A DNA stretch of 25,196 nt from 2-02-FULL-46-13 sp036517235 (GCA_036517235.1 DATDXL010000092.1:1-25196); one strand, 5' to 3'; counted from the first letter of the stretch, positions 14,351 through 21,900 are shown. The notes: generated by a model from the sequence alone, not told the origin. Program-made: numbers and translations.

Positions 14351-14375
14351 TTTGTTCTGACTTTGTCAGAACAAA
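14351..14375 (+). promoter_or_regulatory. perfect hairpin in the tRNA-Phe leader
   Basis: TTTGTTCTGAC (14351-14361) pairs fully with GTCAGAACAAA (14365-14375) around a TTT loop, ending 4 nt before the tRNA. It may act as a precursor processing structure or as a terminator for upstream transcription. Confidence 0.45.
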
Positions 14376-14379
14376 TAAT

Positions 14380-14455
14380 GCCGAGGTAGCTCAGTTAGTA
14401 GAGCGTCCGCCTGAAGAGCGGTAGGTCCCCAGTGCAAATCTGGGCCTCGGCACCA
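14380..14455 (+). tRNA. tRNA-Phe (GAA)
   Basis: The acceptor stem GCCGAGG/CCTCGGC, the D-arm GCTCAGTTAGTAGAGC, the anticodon loop CTGAAGA (anticodon GAA) and the T-arm CCCAG-TGCAAAT-CTGGG are present. ACCA is encoded at the 3' end, unlike the other tRNAs in the window. The T-loop reads TGCAAAT in place of the usual TTCAAAT. Confidence 0.93.
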
Positions 14456-14505
14456 TAGATACTCTAGGAGTCTGGGGCTTTATCACAATACTTGTCAGTA
14501 TAGTG

Positions 14506-14531
14506 ATCTCTTACGATATATCGTAAGAGAT
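14506..14531. promoter_or_regulatory. 26-bp perfect palindrome, probable regulator operator
   Basis: ATCTCTTACGATA (14506-14518) is followed immediately by its reverse complement. The core TTACGATATATCGTAA is shared with the palindrome over the start of the TrpR-like gene. It lies 7 nt beyond that gene's stop codon. Confidence 0.6.
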
Positions 14532-14538
14532 GGGGATG

Positions 14539-14925
14539 CTAGAACTGGAGAAAATTCTTGAAGCGATTCCTGCCGACTCGGGGAGGAATGATTTTTTCAA
14601 GTAGTGTCCAGAAGCTATACTGTTTCCTGATTTCTTCGAGTAATTCTCGATAAGCACCGCGTTCATAGTAAAGCGATAGGCGGGCTACTGTTGAGGGGCT
14701 TACTTTCAAGATATGCTCGATGGCATACATAGATTCTTTTTGGTCGAGCATGACGATGATTGCCAATCGTTTTGCAAGCATCAATTTTTCTGTTTTTGTA
14801 AAAAGCTTACCCAATGCCACGCTTGTTTTTCCGGAACGGGCGAGGCGGGTGATGACTTTAAAAAGCTCTTTATGAATATCCAGGAACTTTTTCTGCTCAA
14901 GCAGGCGTTTAGATACATGTGGCAT
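14539..14925 (-). CDS. TrpR/YerC-superfamily DNA-binding regulator
   Basis: The 128-residue protein matches the Trp-repressor-like helix-turn-helix superfamily over residues about 40-105: the LFTKTEKLMLAKRLAIIVML region, then the recognition unit MYAIEHILKVSPSTVARLSL, and YYERGAYRELLEEI. E. coli TrpR has the same order with the pattern S..(E)(I/L)...L......T(I/V).R. The remaining C-terminus is basic. The ligand is unknown; only tryptophan-type repressors and uncharacterised YerC proteins are named in this superfamily. A palindrome with the same core lies over its start codon (14924-14961) and another lies beyond its stop, which suggests autoregulation. It is divergent from hisG, which may be a second target. 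Confidence 0.8.
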   Translation of the reverse strand: MPHVSKRLLEQKKFLDIHKELFKVITRLARSGKTSVALGKLFTKTEKLMLAKRLAIIVMLDQKESMYAIEHILKVSPSTVARLSLYYERGAYRELLEEIRKQYSFWTLLEKIIPPRVGRNRFKNFLQF

Positions 14926-14961
14926 TCCCTTATCTTACGATATATCGTAGGATAAGGGAAT
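14924..14961. promoter_or_regulatory. 38-bp palindrome over the TrpR-like start codon
   Basis: ATTCCCTTATCTTACGATA (14924-14942) pairs with the next 19 bases with one mismatch (14935/14950). It covers the ATG and shares the TTACGATATATCGTA core with the site at 14506-14531. A minus-strand TTGATT then TATCCT (16-bp gap) places transcription initiation inside it, so a bound repressor would block its own gene. Confidence 0.65.
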
Positions 14962-15156
14962 TTAAAAAGTAATCAAGGTTCGAACTTTTGTCTGGGATTA
15001 GAAGGGAAGAATGCAAGAATATTTTGATCTAATTTTAACCGACCCCCGACTGTTTTTTTGAGTCCATTTTCGCGAAACACCTCCCCTTTACTTTTGTGAG
15101 CGTATGTGTTACTACTACTCTAGTAAAAAAATCAGTTCAACTGAAAGGCTAAGTAT

Positions 15157-16035
15157 ATGTTAAAGATTGCACTACCGAACGGCAGTTTGGAAGAAGGCAC
15201 CATGAAGCTCTTTGAAGAAGCGAATCTCCGAGTGATTCGATCACCCAGGCGACATGAAGCACGAATCGTTGATCCAAGGATATCTCAGGTGACCGTGATG
15301 CGCCCCCAACATATCCCGCGGTTGGTGGAACAGGGAACATACGACCTCGGTGTGTGCGGGTTCGATTCAGTCATGGAGAGTCGCGCAAAAGTCGTTGTCA
15401 TTCAAGGTCTCTGTTACAGTTTGCGAACCCGAGGAAGTGTACATGTCGTTCTCATCGGAGCGGCTGATGATATGACGAAGTCAGCGGTAGACGTTCCTCC
15501 TGGGAGTGCCATTTTGAGTGAGTTTCCTGAATGGACGAGGAGATTCTTCGAAAAGCTTAACATCCCTGTTACCGTTGAGTTCTCGTACGGTGGCACCGAA
15601 GCCCACATTCCCAGGGATTACCGATATGGAATCTGTGTGACAGAAACAGGGGCGAGCATCGCCGCGAACGGTTTGAGAATCATTCAGAAGCTTTTTGAGA
15701 GCGGTACGGTGTTGATAACCAATCGTGCTTCCGAATCGCATAAGAAAAAGGGAGAGGCGATTCACACCCTTCGTTTGCTTCTAGTCGGCGCTCATGATGC
15801 TCACGACAAAGTCCTCCTGGTTATGAACGTTTCAGCTCGAAAAAAAGAGGCAGTTCTGAGGAATCTCTCTGCGATGAAAGAACCAACCATTGGAAAGTTG
15901 GCGCATGGCAAGGGCTTTTCCATCAGCTCTGTGGTCGATCGTGCGAACCTCAATGAGGTTATACCGAATCTTCTCAAGCATGGGGCACGGGACCTGATTG
16001 AGCTTCCCATCTCAAAGGTGATACACCGTTGGTAG
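15157..16035 (+). CDS. hisG: ATP phosphoribosyltransferase, long form
   Basis: HisG joins ATP and PRPP to form phosphoribosyl-ATP, the first step of histidine synthesis. The 292-residue length and a C-terminal ACT-like regulatory domain (about 210-292: VLLVMNVSARKKEAVLRNLS, then PTIGKLAHGKGFSISSVV, then HGARDLIELPISKVI) mark the long, HisZ-independent type. The catalytic part starts LKIALPNGSLEEGTMKLFEE and contains RPQHIPRLVEQGTYDLGVCG and the PRPP-binding loop VTETGASIAANGL. AAAGG lies 8 nt before the ATG. No other histidine gene is in the window. It is divergent from the TrpR-like regulator and ends in a strong shared terminator. Confidence 0.88.
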   Translation: MLKIALPNGSLEEGTMKLFEEANLRVIRSPRRHEARIVDPRISQVTVMRPQHIPRLVEQGTYDLGVCGFDSVMESRAKVVVIQGLCYSLRTRGSVHVVLIGAADDMTKSAVDVPPGSAILSEFPEWTRRFFEKLNIPVTVEFSYGGTEAHIPRDYRYGICVTETGASIAANGLRIIQKLFESGTVLITNRASESHKKKGEAIHTLRLLLVGAHDAHDKVLLVMNVSARKKEAVLRNLSAMKEPTIGKLAHGKGFSISSVVDRANLNEVIPNLLKHGARDLIELPISKVIHRW

Positions 16036-16046
16036 AGGATTTTCGC

Positions 16047-16076
16047 AAATGCCACCTTTCAAAAAGGATGGCATTT
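16047..16076. terminator. bidirectional terminator between hisG and hsp20
   Basis: AAATGCCA (16047-16054) pairs with TGGCATTT (16069-16076), and inside CCTTT pairs with AAAGG. The plus strand continues TTCTTTTA after the stem. The minus strand carries AAATGCCA-side T residues, so both convergent genes can use it. Confidence 0.75.
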
Positions 16077-16080
16077 TCTT

Positions 16081-16554
16081 TTACGTCGCCTTTACGCGGA
16101 GTTTTGTCTGGCGCCCCTTATCAACTTTAGGCAATCTAATGATGAGAAGTCCGTGTTTTTCGACTGCTTCGGCGCCTTCGACTTCAATCTCTTGGGGGAG
16201 GACGATGGTGCGCGTAAAGGTTCCCCAGTAGAGTTCCTTGAAGAAGAAATTGTCCTCGGTCACTTCGTTCGCCGCTTCGCGCGTCCCTTTTATCGTCACC
16301 ATATCGCGGGTGATAGAGATATCCAGATCGTCAGGCCGCACACCGGCGACCATCGTCTTGATCACGATGTCCTCGGGCGTTTGGTATACATCAACCGCAA
16401 GCTGGCCTTCTTCACCGTTATCTTCTTCGGGGACCCACTCTTTTTCCTGCTGATGCACGGTTATGACTTTTTCTTCTTCTCGCGAATCGCGGTTCTCGCC
16501 GACATTCATTGTGCCGGTAAGTCGTTCAAAAAAAGATCTCTTTCCTTTTGCCAT
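16081..16554 (-). CDS. Hsp20/alpha-crystallin family small heat-shock protein
   Basis: Small heat-shock proteins hold unfolding proteins in a refoldable state without ATP. The 157-residue product has a charged, Glu-rich N-terminal arm and an alpha-crystallin domain at about 50-150. The domain begins GQLAVDVYQTPEDIVIKTMVAGVRPDDLDISI, continues through VTIKGTR and the FFKELYWGTFTRTIVLPQEI segment, and ends in the signature GLLIIRLPK. The basic tail KLRVKAT lacks a clear I-x-I/V anchoring motif. An extended -10 promoter lies about 60 nt upstream. No CIRCE or other heat-shock operator was found. Confidence 0.92.
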   Translation of the reverse strand: MAKGKRSFFERLTGTMNVGENRDSREEEKVITVHQQEKEWVPEEDNGEEGQLAVDVYQTPEDIVIKTMVAGVRPDDLDISITRDMVTIKGTREAANEVTEDNFFFKELYWGTFTRTIVLPQEIEVEGAEAVEKHGLLIIRLPKVDKGRQTKLRVKAT

Positions 16555-16616
16555 TGTTTATGTTAAAGCTAGTAATGAGTTTTTTGAGAAAATGCTATGC
16601 TGCAAGTTCATGTGTC

Positions 16617-16622
16617 ATTATA
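16617..16622 (-). promoter_or_regulatory. extended -10 promoter of hsp20
   Basis: On the minus strand, TGG-TATAAT with the hexamer at 16622-16617. TTGCTA lies 19 bp further upstream as a weak -35. It lies just beyond the 3' end of the upstream prsW-like gene. Confidence 0.55.
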
Positions 16623-16647
16623 CCATAGACGCTCTTTTGGCTAGCAA

Positions 16648-17358
16648 CTATTTTTTAGATGCTATCGGTACAGGTCTTCCGCTCACGGGATGGACCTTTT
16701 TTACCTTTTCAAAAAGGAGGAGGATGCAGATTATGGCGATCCATACCACTGAGGATGCGAGCAAGCTATGGTGACCGTCGCTAACCATTATAGCGACGTT
16801 GAAAGAGCTGTGCAATATTATCGCAAGGATAAGTCCGACAAGAGCATAGATATGCTTATGCACGCGGTTTTTGTAGAACGCCAAGGCCATGGCTACCCCT
16901 ACGGAGGCTGAGGCGACAACGTGGAGAAGCGTAGCACCGATAAAACGCAGATCTCCGGTGAAGATAGTCTTGATCGCCAACCCTTTAGAAGCAGGGTTGA
17001 GAAGGAAAAAGATGTTCTCAAGCGCTGCGAAGCCAAGCGCCACGGTGATCATATAGATCACGTCGTCAATGGGTTCATCCACCTCTTTCCGCCGCAAGAT
17101 GATCCAATAGGCAGCTCCGAATTTCACCACCTCTTCAATGGCCGCCCACCATATAAGACGCGCCAGATCTCCGTTTACGTTCGTGAATACGATGCTTTCA
17201 AGTTTGAGGGCGATGAGAACAGAGAACATGCCGAGCAAAAAGGTGAGGATGAGGAGACGTAGCGGTTCAGGATGTTTCCTGTCTTCGCGCATCCAGAATA
17301 GAAGCCAGAGGAGCGCTGGGACCAAACCGGCTGCGAAGGCTAGTGCATAGCTACTCAT
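16648..17358 (-). CDS. PrsW-family intramembrane protease
   Basis: PrsW proteins are polytopic membrane proteases of the glutamate type; the founder cleaves the RsiW anti-sigma factor in Bacillus. The 236-residue protein has about seven to eight hydrophobic helices. The conserved catalytic-region motifs are present in order: EE-V-V-K in WWAAIEEVVKFGAAY (Glu75, Glu76, Lys79), DDVIYMITVALGFAALEN, a histidine in IGATLLHVVAS, and a second in AIILHSSFN. The start ATG overlaps the end of valS by 8 bp (ATGAGTAG), so translation is coupled. The substrate in this organism is unknown, and no anti-sigma factor lies nearby. Confidence 0.85.
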   Translation of the reverse strand: MSSYALAFAAGLVPALLWLLFWMREDRKHPEPLRLLILTFLLGMFSVLIALKLESIVFTNVNGDLARLIWWAAIEEVVKFGAAYWIILRRKEVDEPIDDVIYMITVALGFAALENIFFLLNPASKGLAIKTIFTGDLRFIGATLLHVVASASVGVAMALAFYKNRVHKHIYALVGLILAIILHSSFNVAIMVSDGHHSLLASSVVWIAIICILLLFEKVKKVHPVSGRPVPIASKK

Positions 17359-19594
17359 GGTTTTCTACCGGCCACGACTCGAGCATGATAAAGTCTTTTT
17401 CTTGTTTGCCAAATGCTGTGATTGACCACAGTTCTTCAGTAACGAACGGCATGAACGGGTGAAGCGTTTTGAGGATGATGTCGAGCGTATGGAGCAGAAA
17501 TTGTTTTCTCGAGTTCTTTTCTTCCTCAGTGCCATTCTCGAGGACCAACTTGCTTTCCTCGAGGATCTGATCGGCAAACGTATGCCAGACATATTGATAC
17601 AACTTTTCTGCGGCAAGATACAGACGATATGCTTCCATATCCGCGGTGATCTCAGTCACAAGCGCATCTCTTTGGCCAGATAGCGTCTGGTCGGATTCGC
17701 TCCAGGCCTTGAAATCGCTGTTCCGATCCGTACCCCCCGTGCTCTGAAGGATGAAACGGGCGATGTTCCAGAGTTTGTTGGCGAAATGTTTGTAGGCCTT
17801 GAGCTTTTCCGGCGATATCCGGCTGTCATTTCCGGGGCCAGTACCCACAATCAGGGACATGCGCATCGCGTCCGCGCCGTACTCCGCGATGACCTGTAAA
17901 GGATCTAGGTTATTGCCTAGCGATTTTGATATCTTATTACCGTCTTTGTCCCGCACTAAACCGTGGAGATAGACGTTTTGGAAGGGGATATCGCCGAGGA
18001 GATAGGTGCTCATCAACACCATCCGTGCTATCCAAAAAAAGAGTATGTCGTAACCGGTTTCAAGTATGGTTGTCGGATGATACGTCTTCAGATCTTGCGT
18101 CTCGTCGGGCCAGCCAAGGGTGGAGAATGTCCAAAGCCCCGAGGAGAACCACGTGTCCAGCGTATCTTCATCCTGCACCCACCCTTCATTTTCAGGAGGT
18201 TTCTCACCACAGTAAAGCTCAGTGCCCTTATACCATACCGGGACACGGTGTCCGTACCAGATCTGACGTGATATGCACCAATCGCGGAGGTTCTCTACCC
18301 AGTGGTAGTAGACCTTCTCGAACCGTTCAGGCATTATCTTGATCTGACTGTTTTTTACAGGTGCGAGCATGAGCTCCTTGAGGCTTATGTTGCTCCCTGG
18401 GGCGATGCCCTTGATATGCGAGCGCACAAGTTTGAATTTTTTATTGACATCTATGAACCACTGTAGCTTAGGCAGGGGTTCTACGATACCACCCGTCCTC
18501 TCCGCGGTCGCTATGTTGTGCTCTATCATCTCCTCTTTTTCTATAAAACCTTCTTTCTTGAGCCATTCAACGACTATCGCTCGAGCCTCTGCTACTTTTT
18601 TTCCATGAAGGGCGGGAGTTTCTAGGACGATGCGCGCGAACTCGTCGATGATGGGGATGAGCGGGAGGTGGTGACGGGAAGCGATATCCCAGTCAGTTGC
18701 GCTATGCGCGGGGGTCACACCGACAGCACCGGTCCCGAACTCTGGATCTACCGCTTCATCGGCGACTATCTTGATGTGGAGGGGTACGCCACAGAACTCG
18801 AGGTCATACTCTTTCCCTACGAATTTCTTGTAGCGAGCGTCAGAGGGATGTACGGCCACGGCGGTATCGCCGAGTTTTGTCTCGGGGCGAGTCGTGGCGA
18901 TCGGGATAGGGAAGTCCTTGGAGTATCGAAAGGTGTAGAGTGTGGTTGTTTGCGTTTCATAAACGATTTCATCATCTGATATGGTCGTCTGTCCCTTGGG
19001 ATCCCAATTGACGACACGGTAGCCGCGGTAAATAAGCCCGTCGTCGTACATCTTTTTGAACGCGGCATTGACGGCGCGGTTACGTTTTTCGTCCAAAGTG
19101 AATGCTTCGCGGCTCCAGTCTATAGAGCAACCGGTCTTTCGTATCTGCGTTACGATGACATCATGGCTCTCCTGTGCGAATCTTCTGACGCGGTTGAGGA
19201 ACTCTTCACGTCCAAGGTCCTGCCGACGCTTCCCCTCCTCTTTATAGATGAGCTTTTCCACCTTTGCTTGTGTTGCGATGGCGGCATGATCAGTGCCGGG
19301 GATCCAGAGCGTCCGAAAGCCTCGCATTCGCGCAAAACGCACCATAGCGTCCTGGATAGCGAGCATAAAGGCAGACCCCATATGAAGGACACCGGTAACG
19401 TTTGGGGGAGGGAGGACGATAGAGAACACCGGCGCATCGTGCTCGGTCACACCTTCTTGTACGCAGGTATCAGGATTAAAAAAACCGCTTTTTTCCCACG
19501 CTTCATAGATGCGATCCTCCACATCTGCGGGGTTGTAAGGTTTTAGGAGTTTTTCGGGTAGGTTTGCGGGATTTTGGATGTTGTTCTCGGGCAT
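17351..19594 (-). CDS. valS: valyl-tRNA synthetase, short form
   Basis: ValRS charges tRNA-Val and edits misactivated threonine. The 747-residue class I enzyme shows PPPNVTGVLHMGSAF as its HIGH region, with Ser74 where the second histidine of HMGH is usual. Other features are GTDHAAIATQ, the editing domain around TTRPETKLGDTAVAVHP and GTGAVGVTPAHS, the DWCISRQIWYGHRVPVWY segment, and the KMSKS loop as KISKS. It is about 200 residues shorter than E. coli ValRS because the C-terminal tRNA-binding coiled coil is missing. The ATG at 19594 follows a TATATATATATG tract without a Shine-Dalgarno. prsW overlaps its 3' end. Confidence 0.95.
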   Translation of the reverse strand: MPENNIQNPANLPEKLLKPYNPADVEDRIYEAWEKSGFFNPDTCVQEGVTEHDAPVFSIVLPPPNVTGVLHMGSAFMLAIQDAMVRFARMRGFRTLWIPGTDHAAIATQAKVEKLIYKEEGKRRQDLGREEFLNRVRRFAQESHDVIVTQIRKTGCSIDWSREAFTLDEKRNRAVNAAFKKMYDDGLIYRGYRVVNWDPKGQTTISDDEIVYETQTTTLYTFRYSKDFPIPIATTRPETKLGDTAVAVHPSDARYKKFVGKEYDLEFCGVPLHIKIVADEAVDPEFGTGAVGVTPAHSATDWDIASRHHLPLIPIIDEFARIVLETPALHGKKVAEARAIVVEWLKKEGFIEKEEMIEHNIATAERTGGIVEPLPKLQWFIDVNKKFKLVRSHIKGIAPGSNISLKELMLAPVKNSQIKIMPERFEKVYYHWVENLRDWCISRQIWYGHRVPVWYKGTELYCGEKPPENEGWVQDEDTLDTWFSSGLWTFSTLGWPDETQDLKTYHPTTILETGYDILFFWIARMVLMSTYLLGDIPFQNVYLHGLVRDKDGNKISKSLGNNLDPLQVIAEYGADAMRMSLIVGTGPGNDSRISPEKLKAYKHFANKLWNIARFILQSTGGTDRNSDFKAWSESDQTLSGQRDALVTEITADMEAYRLYLAAEKLYQYVWHTFADQILEESKLVLENGTEEEKNSRKQFLLHTLDIILKTLHPFMPFVTEELWSITAFGKQEKDFIMLESWPVENHE

Positions 19595-19670
19595 ATATAT
19601 ATAGAAATAGTAGCAGTTATAAGCCTTTTTTTCAAAAAGAATCTTAAATTACTCCAACCAAGCCCTTTTC

Positions 19671-20918
19671 TTATATGAGCTCCATCCTACCTTCTGCTAC
19701 AGTCTCTAGGATTTCATCAGGAGTCTTTGGTTTAGCTCCTGCCATGAAGCGTATATACGCGGCGGCGGCTATCATGACAGCGTTGTCGGTTGAGAGCCTA
19801 AGTTCCGGAATAAGGAGATTCACCTCAGGAATGCTCTCAGTGAGTTCCTTTAGCTTTTTGCGAAGCTCGGTGTTGGCAATGACGCCGCCTGCCGCGACAA
19901 GAGTTCTTGCACCGTACTGAGTTATCGCACGTCTCGTTTTCTCCACGAGCACTTCGATGGCGGCGTTTTCGAATTCTCGTGCGATAGCCGCTTTTTGGTC
20001 ATCGGAAAGAACTCCCATTTTTTGTACTTTGTAGAGAACAGAAGTTTTAAGTCCTGAAAATGAAAAATCAAAATCGCCCGAGCGAAGCATCGGTCGCGGA
20101 AGGTCAAATACGTTGGGGAGATTCTTTTCGCGGGCCTGTTTTGCGAGGCGAGAGATCTCTGGTCCGCCGGGATAGGGAAGGCCAAGTATACGAGCGACCT
20201 TATCGAATGCTTCGCCGACGGCATCATCACGGGTCGTTCCTAGGCTCTCGTAGACAAGCCACTCTTTTACCAAAATGAGGTCGGTGTGCCCGCCCGACAC
20301 TAGGAGTGCGATTATCGGAAATTCGATTTTGCCTTTTGATTTTTGCCTTTTGATTTTTTCTGTAGTATCCAATAATACAGAAAAGAGATGTCCCTCCATG
20401 TGATTTGAGGGCATAACCGGTATATTCCAGACACTTGAGAGCGCTTTGGCGAAATTGATGCCAACCCATAAGGCTGGTTCAAGCCCGGGACCAGTGGTAA
20501 CCGCTATCATGTCGATCCCATTAGAAGCAAAGCCACGCTGCAAGCCTTCGCGGCTCCTAACGGGACGAGTCGGCGGTTCAATTGTGGGTATATATTCTAG
20601 AAAGTCTTTTAAAAGTTCAGGTTCACGCAGAAGAATCATTCCAGTATTCTCAAGAATACTGGAATGATTCTTGGTACTAGAATAAGGTTGGGCATAGCCG
20701 GCTTTCTGCAGGAGATTTTTTAATAGGGGAATCAAATTTCTACCGTGTTCTCGTTTTGCCATCATAGGAAAAACCCCACCATACTTTTTATGGATCTCGA
20801 TTTGCGAGAAGAGCTCTTCTGCTACTACCTTGAATGTTGGAGTGGTGAGATCCCCCTGACATTCAAGTAATGCGAGCGCAGTTTCATCACATGAGGTCTC
20901 AATGCCGAGAACTATCAT
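19671..20918 (-). CDS. tsaD: tRNA threonylcarbamoyltransferase TsaD with a palindrome-bearing insertion
   Basis: TsaD transfers threonylcarbamoyl to A37 of ANN-decoding tRNAs, working with TsaB and TsaE. Family motifs are present: LGIETSCDETALALL, HKKYGGVFP, the metal-binding His173 and His177 (NHMEGH), LLVSGGHTDL, DDAVGEAFDKVARILGLPYPGGP, DFSFSGLKT, AAGGVIANTELR and STDNAVMIA. At 415 residues it is about 70 longer than usual. Most of the excess is residues 76-134, between LLQKAGYA and IDMIAVTTGPGL, which replace a short turn. That insertion encodes two palindromic elements (20514-20566 and 20631-20672). A second small insertion (TTEKIKRQKSKGK) comes from a 14-bp tandem duplication. A -10 box lies 2 nt from a leaderless start. 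Confidence 0.95.
   Translation of the reverse strand: MIVLGIETSCDETALALLECQGDLTTPTFKVVAEELFSQIEIHKKYGGVFPMMAKREHGRNLIPLLKNLLQKAGYAQPYSSTKNHSSILENTGMILLREPELLKDFLEYIPTIEPPTRPVRSREGLQRGFASNGIDMIAVTTGPGLEPALWVGINFAKALSSVWNIPVMPSNHMEGHLFSVLLDTTEKIKRQKSKGKIEFPIIALLVSGGHTDLILVKEWLVYESLGTTRDDAVGEAFDKVARILGLPYPGGPEISRLAKQAREKNLPNVFDLPRPMLRSGDFDFSFSGLKTSVLYKVQKMGVLSDDQKAAIAREFENAAIEVLVEKTRRAITQYGARTLVAAGGVIANTELRKKLKELTESIPEVNLLIPELRLSTDNAVMIAAAAYIRFMAGAKPKTPDEILETVAEGRMELI
20327..20354. repeat. 14-bp tandem duplication inside tsaD
   Basis: TTTTGCCTTTTGAT occurs twice back to back (20327-20340 and 20341-20354). It encodes the basic linker KIKRQKSKGK at a variable site between the HxxxH motif and the next strand. 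Confidence 0.85.
20514..20566. repeat. palindromic element in frame within tsaD (CCCGTTAG family)
   Basis: GATCCCATTAGAAGC (20514-20528) and GCTCCTAACGGGAC (20553-20566) form inverted ends with only G:T-type mismatches. The right-hand block CGCGGCTCCTAACGGG (20549-20564) matches 15 of 16 bases with 21885-21900, the end of the element before glmU. Translated in tsaD it gives RPVRSREGLQRGFASNG. Confidence 0.7.
20631..20672. repeat. perfect 20-bp-arm palindrome within tsaD
   Basis: AAGAATCATTCCAGTATTCT (20631-20650) is followed after CA by its exact reverse complement (20653-20672). It encodes residues about 83-96 of TsaD, inside the insertion. The stem would be very stable in the mRNA. Confidence 0.9.
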
Positions 20919-20926
20919 AGGTCTAC

Positions 20927-20932
20927 AGTATA
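20927..20932 (-). promoter_or_regulatory. -10 box giving a leaderless tsaD mRNA
   Basis: On the minus strand, TATACT (20932-20927) with TGGAAA 16 bp upstream. The expected start, near 20920, is two bases before the ATG at 20918. Confidence 0.55.
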
Positions 20933-20960
20933 CAAGGCGATTACGCGTTTTCCACTTCTC

Positions 20961-20994
20961 GCCCCGTAGTGAGCTTTGCTCTACTACTCGGGGT
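20961..20994. repeat. REP-like hairpin
   Basis: CCCCGTAGTGAGC-TTT-GCTCTACTACTCGGGG folds with small bulges. It matches the minus-strand hairpin at 14287-14318 (CCCCGTAGCGAGCATAGCT..CTACTGGGG) over most of its length, indicating a dispersed repeat. It lies between the tsaD start and the glmU-like stop and may help termination. Confidence 0.55.
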
Positions 20995-21023
20995 TTCGAT
21001 ACTTAGTATTCTCATACCAATGA

Positions 21024-21773
21024 CTATTGTGTCATTATCTTTTCGAGTATTGCAAATTGTTCAGGGGTATTTGCCCCCAGTGCCGTTTTTGGATCGATAG
21101 AGACCATGGTAATGGGGGATTTCTCGTCCCAGGCAATCTTAGGAAGCGTGGTGAGATAGTATTCTTTCTGGGCATTCTCGGTGGTGAGGAGCTTAAGTTT
21201 CTCCCATAACCACTCAGCGTTAAAACAGAAGTATGATGGGTTCACTTCTTTCACTTCGAGCTCGTCTTCGGTCGCGTCTTTTCTCTCGATGATCTGTTTT
21301 ATCTCGCCCTTGCCGTTCCTGATGATCCTTCCGTAATCGTAGAAGCTCGCTCGCCAATCCTTAAAATCGTCTATCACCGTGGTTGCCATCGTTATAGGAT
21401 TTCCGCCTTCAAGGTGCGCTTTTCCGATACGGTTGATGGTTTCCGCGTCAACGAGGGGATGATCCCCGTAGAGGACCATGATGTGTTTTGCATTTCCGCG
21501 TAATAGTTTTTCAGCGCACTGTACGGCGTGCCCTGTCCCTAGCTGTTCTTCTTGCAGTACATACTGGTAGTTAGGTCCCGCTGCCTTTTTTACGAGTTCG
21601 CTGCCCGCTCCTACGATCAGTGTTGCTGGTTTTGCGAGATTTGATTTTTCTACTGCCTCAAGGAGGAAGGAGAGCATCGGTTTTCCTTTTAACGGTAACA
21701 GCACCTTCGGAAGCTCCGAGTTCATTCGTTTTCCCAGGCCTGCGGCTAAAATCAAGGGCTTTATTGAATCCAT
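21024..21773 (-). CDS. GlmU-type nucleotidyltransferase (pyrophosphorylase domain only)
   Basis: The product is a sugar-1-phosphate nucleotidyltransferase of the GlmU N-terminal type, likely making UDP-GlcNAc for the cell wall. From ATG 21773 it is 249 residues: PLILAAGLGKRMNSELPKVLLPLKGKPML (signature LAAGxGxRMxSxxPK), then LQEEQLGTGHAVQ, the metal-site motif YGDHPLV, the DYGRIIRNGKGEIKQIIERKDA segment, and NPSYFCFNAEWLWEKL. There is no left-handed beta-helix acetyltransferase domain, so another enzyme must supply GlcNAc-1-P. The frame is open upstream to a GTG at 21938, but that stretch lies in a mobile element, so I chose 21773. This ATG lies within the 6-bp target duplication of that element. 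Confidence 0.85.
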   Translation of the reverse strand: MDSIKPLILAAGLGKRMNSELPKVLLPLKGKPMLSFLLEAVEKSNLAKPATLIVGAGSELVKKAAGPNYQYVLQEEQLGTGHAVQCAEKLLRGNAKHIMVLYGDHPLVDAETINRIGKAHLEGGNPITMATTVIDDFKDWRASFYDYGRIIRNGKGEIKQIIERKDATEDELEVKEVNPSYFCFNAEWLWEKLKLLTTENAQKEYYLTTLPKIAWDEKSPITMVSIDPKTALGANTPEQFAILEKIMTQ

Positions 21774-21900
21774 CCCGTTAGAAGTAGGAAACGGACTAGC
21801 CGTTCTGCTTGAATCTGGTATATCGTTATTACTCATTCGACTGTTTGGTGTCATGTGTGTACACAAAGTGTGTTTTTCGATTTCCGCGGCTTCTAACGGG
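21774..21900. mobile_element. 127-bp MITE-like palindromic element with target duplication at the glmU start
   Basis: The terminal inverted repeats CCCGTTAGAAG (21774-21784) and CTTCTAACGGG (21890-21900) are perfect. The element is flanked on both sides by ATCCAT (21768-21773 and 21901-21906), a 6-bp direct repeat expected of transposition. On the coding strand ATCCAT is ATGGAT, so the duplicated target contains the glmU start codon plus Asp2. The interior has no gene. The 16-nt right end recurs in tsaD. From the outer ATG (21906) a 26-codon peptide, MDPVRSRGNRKT..., now ends inside the element. Confidence 0.75.

Noticed and set aside
16555..16647. CIRCE-type heat-shock operator before hsp20
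   Set aside because: No TTAGCACTC-N9-GAGTGCTAA-like inverted repeat is present, only an ordinary extended -10 promoter.
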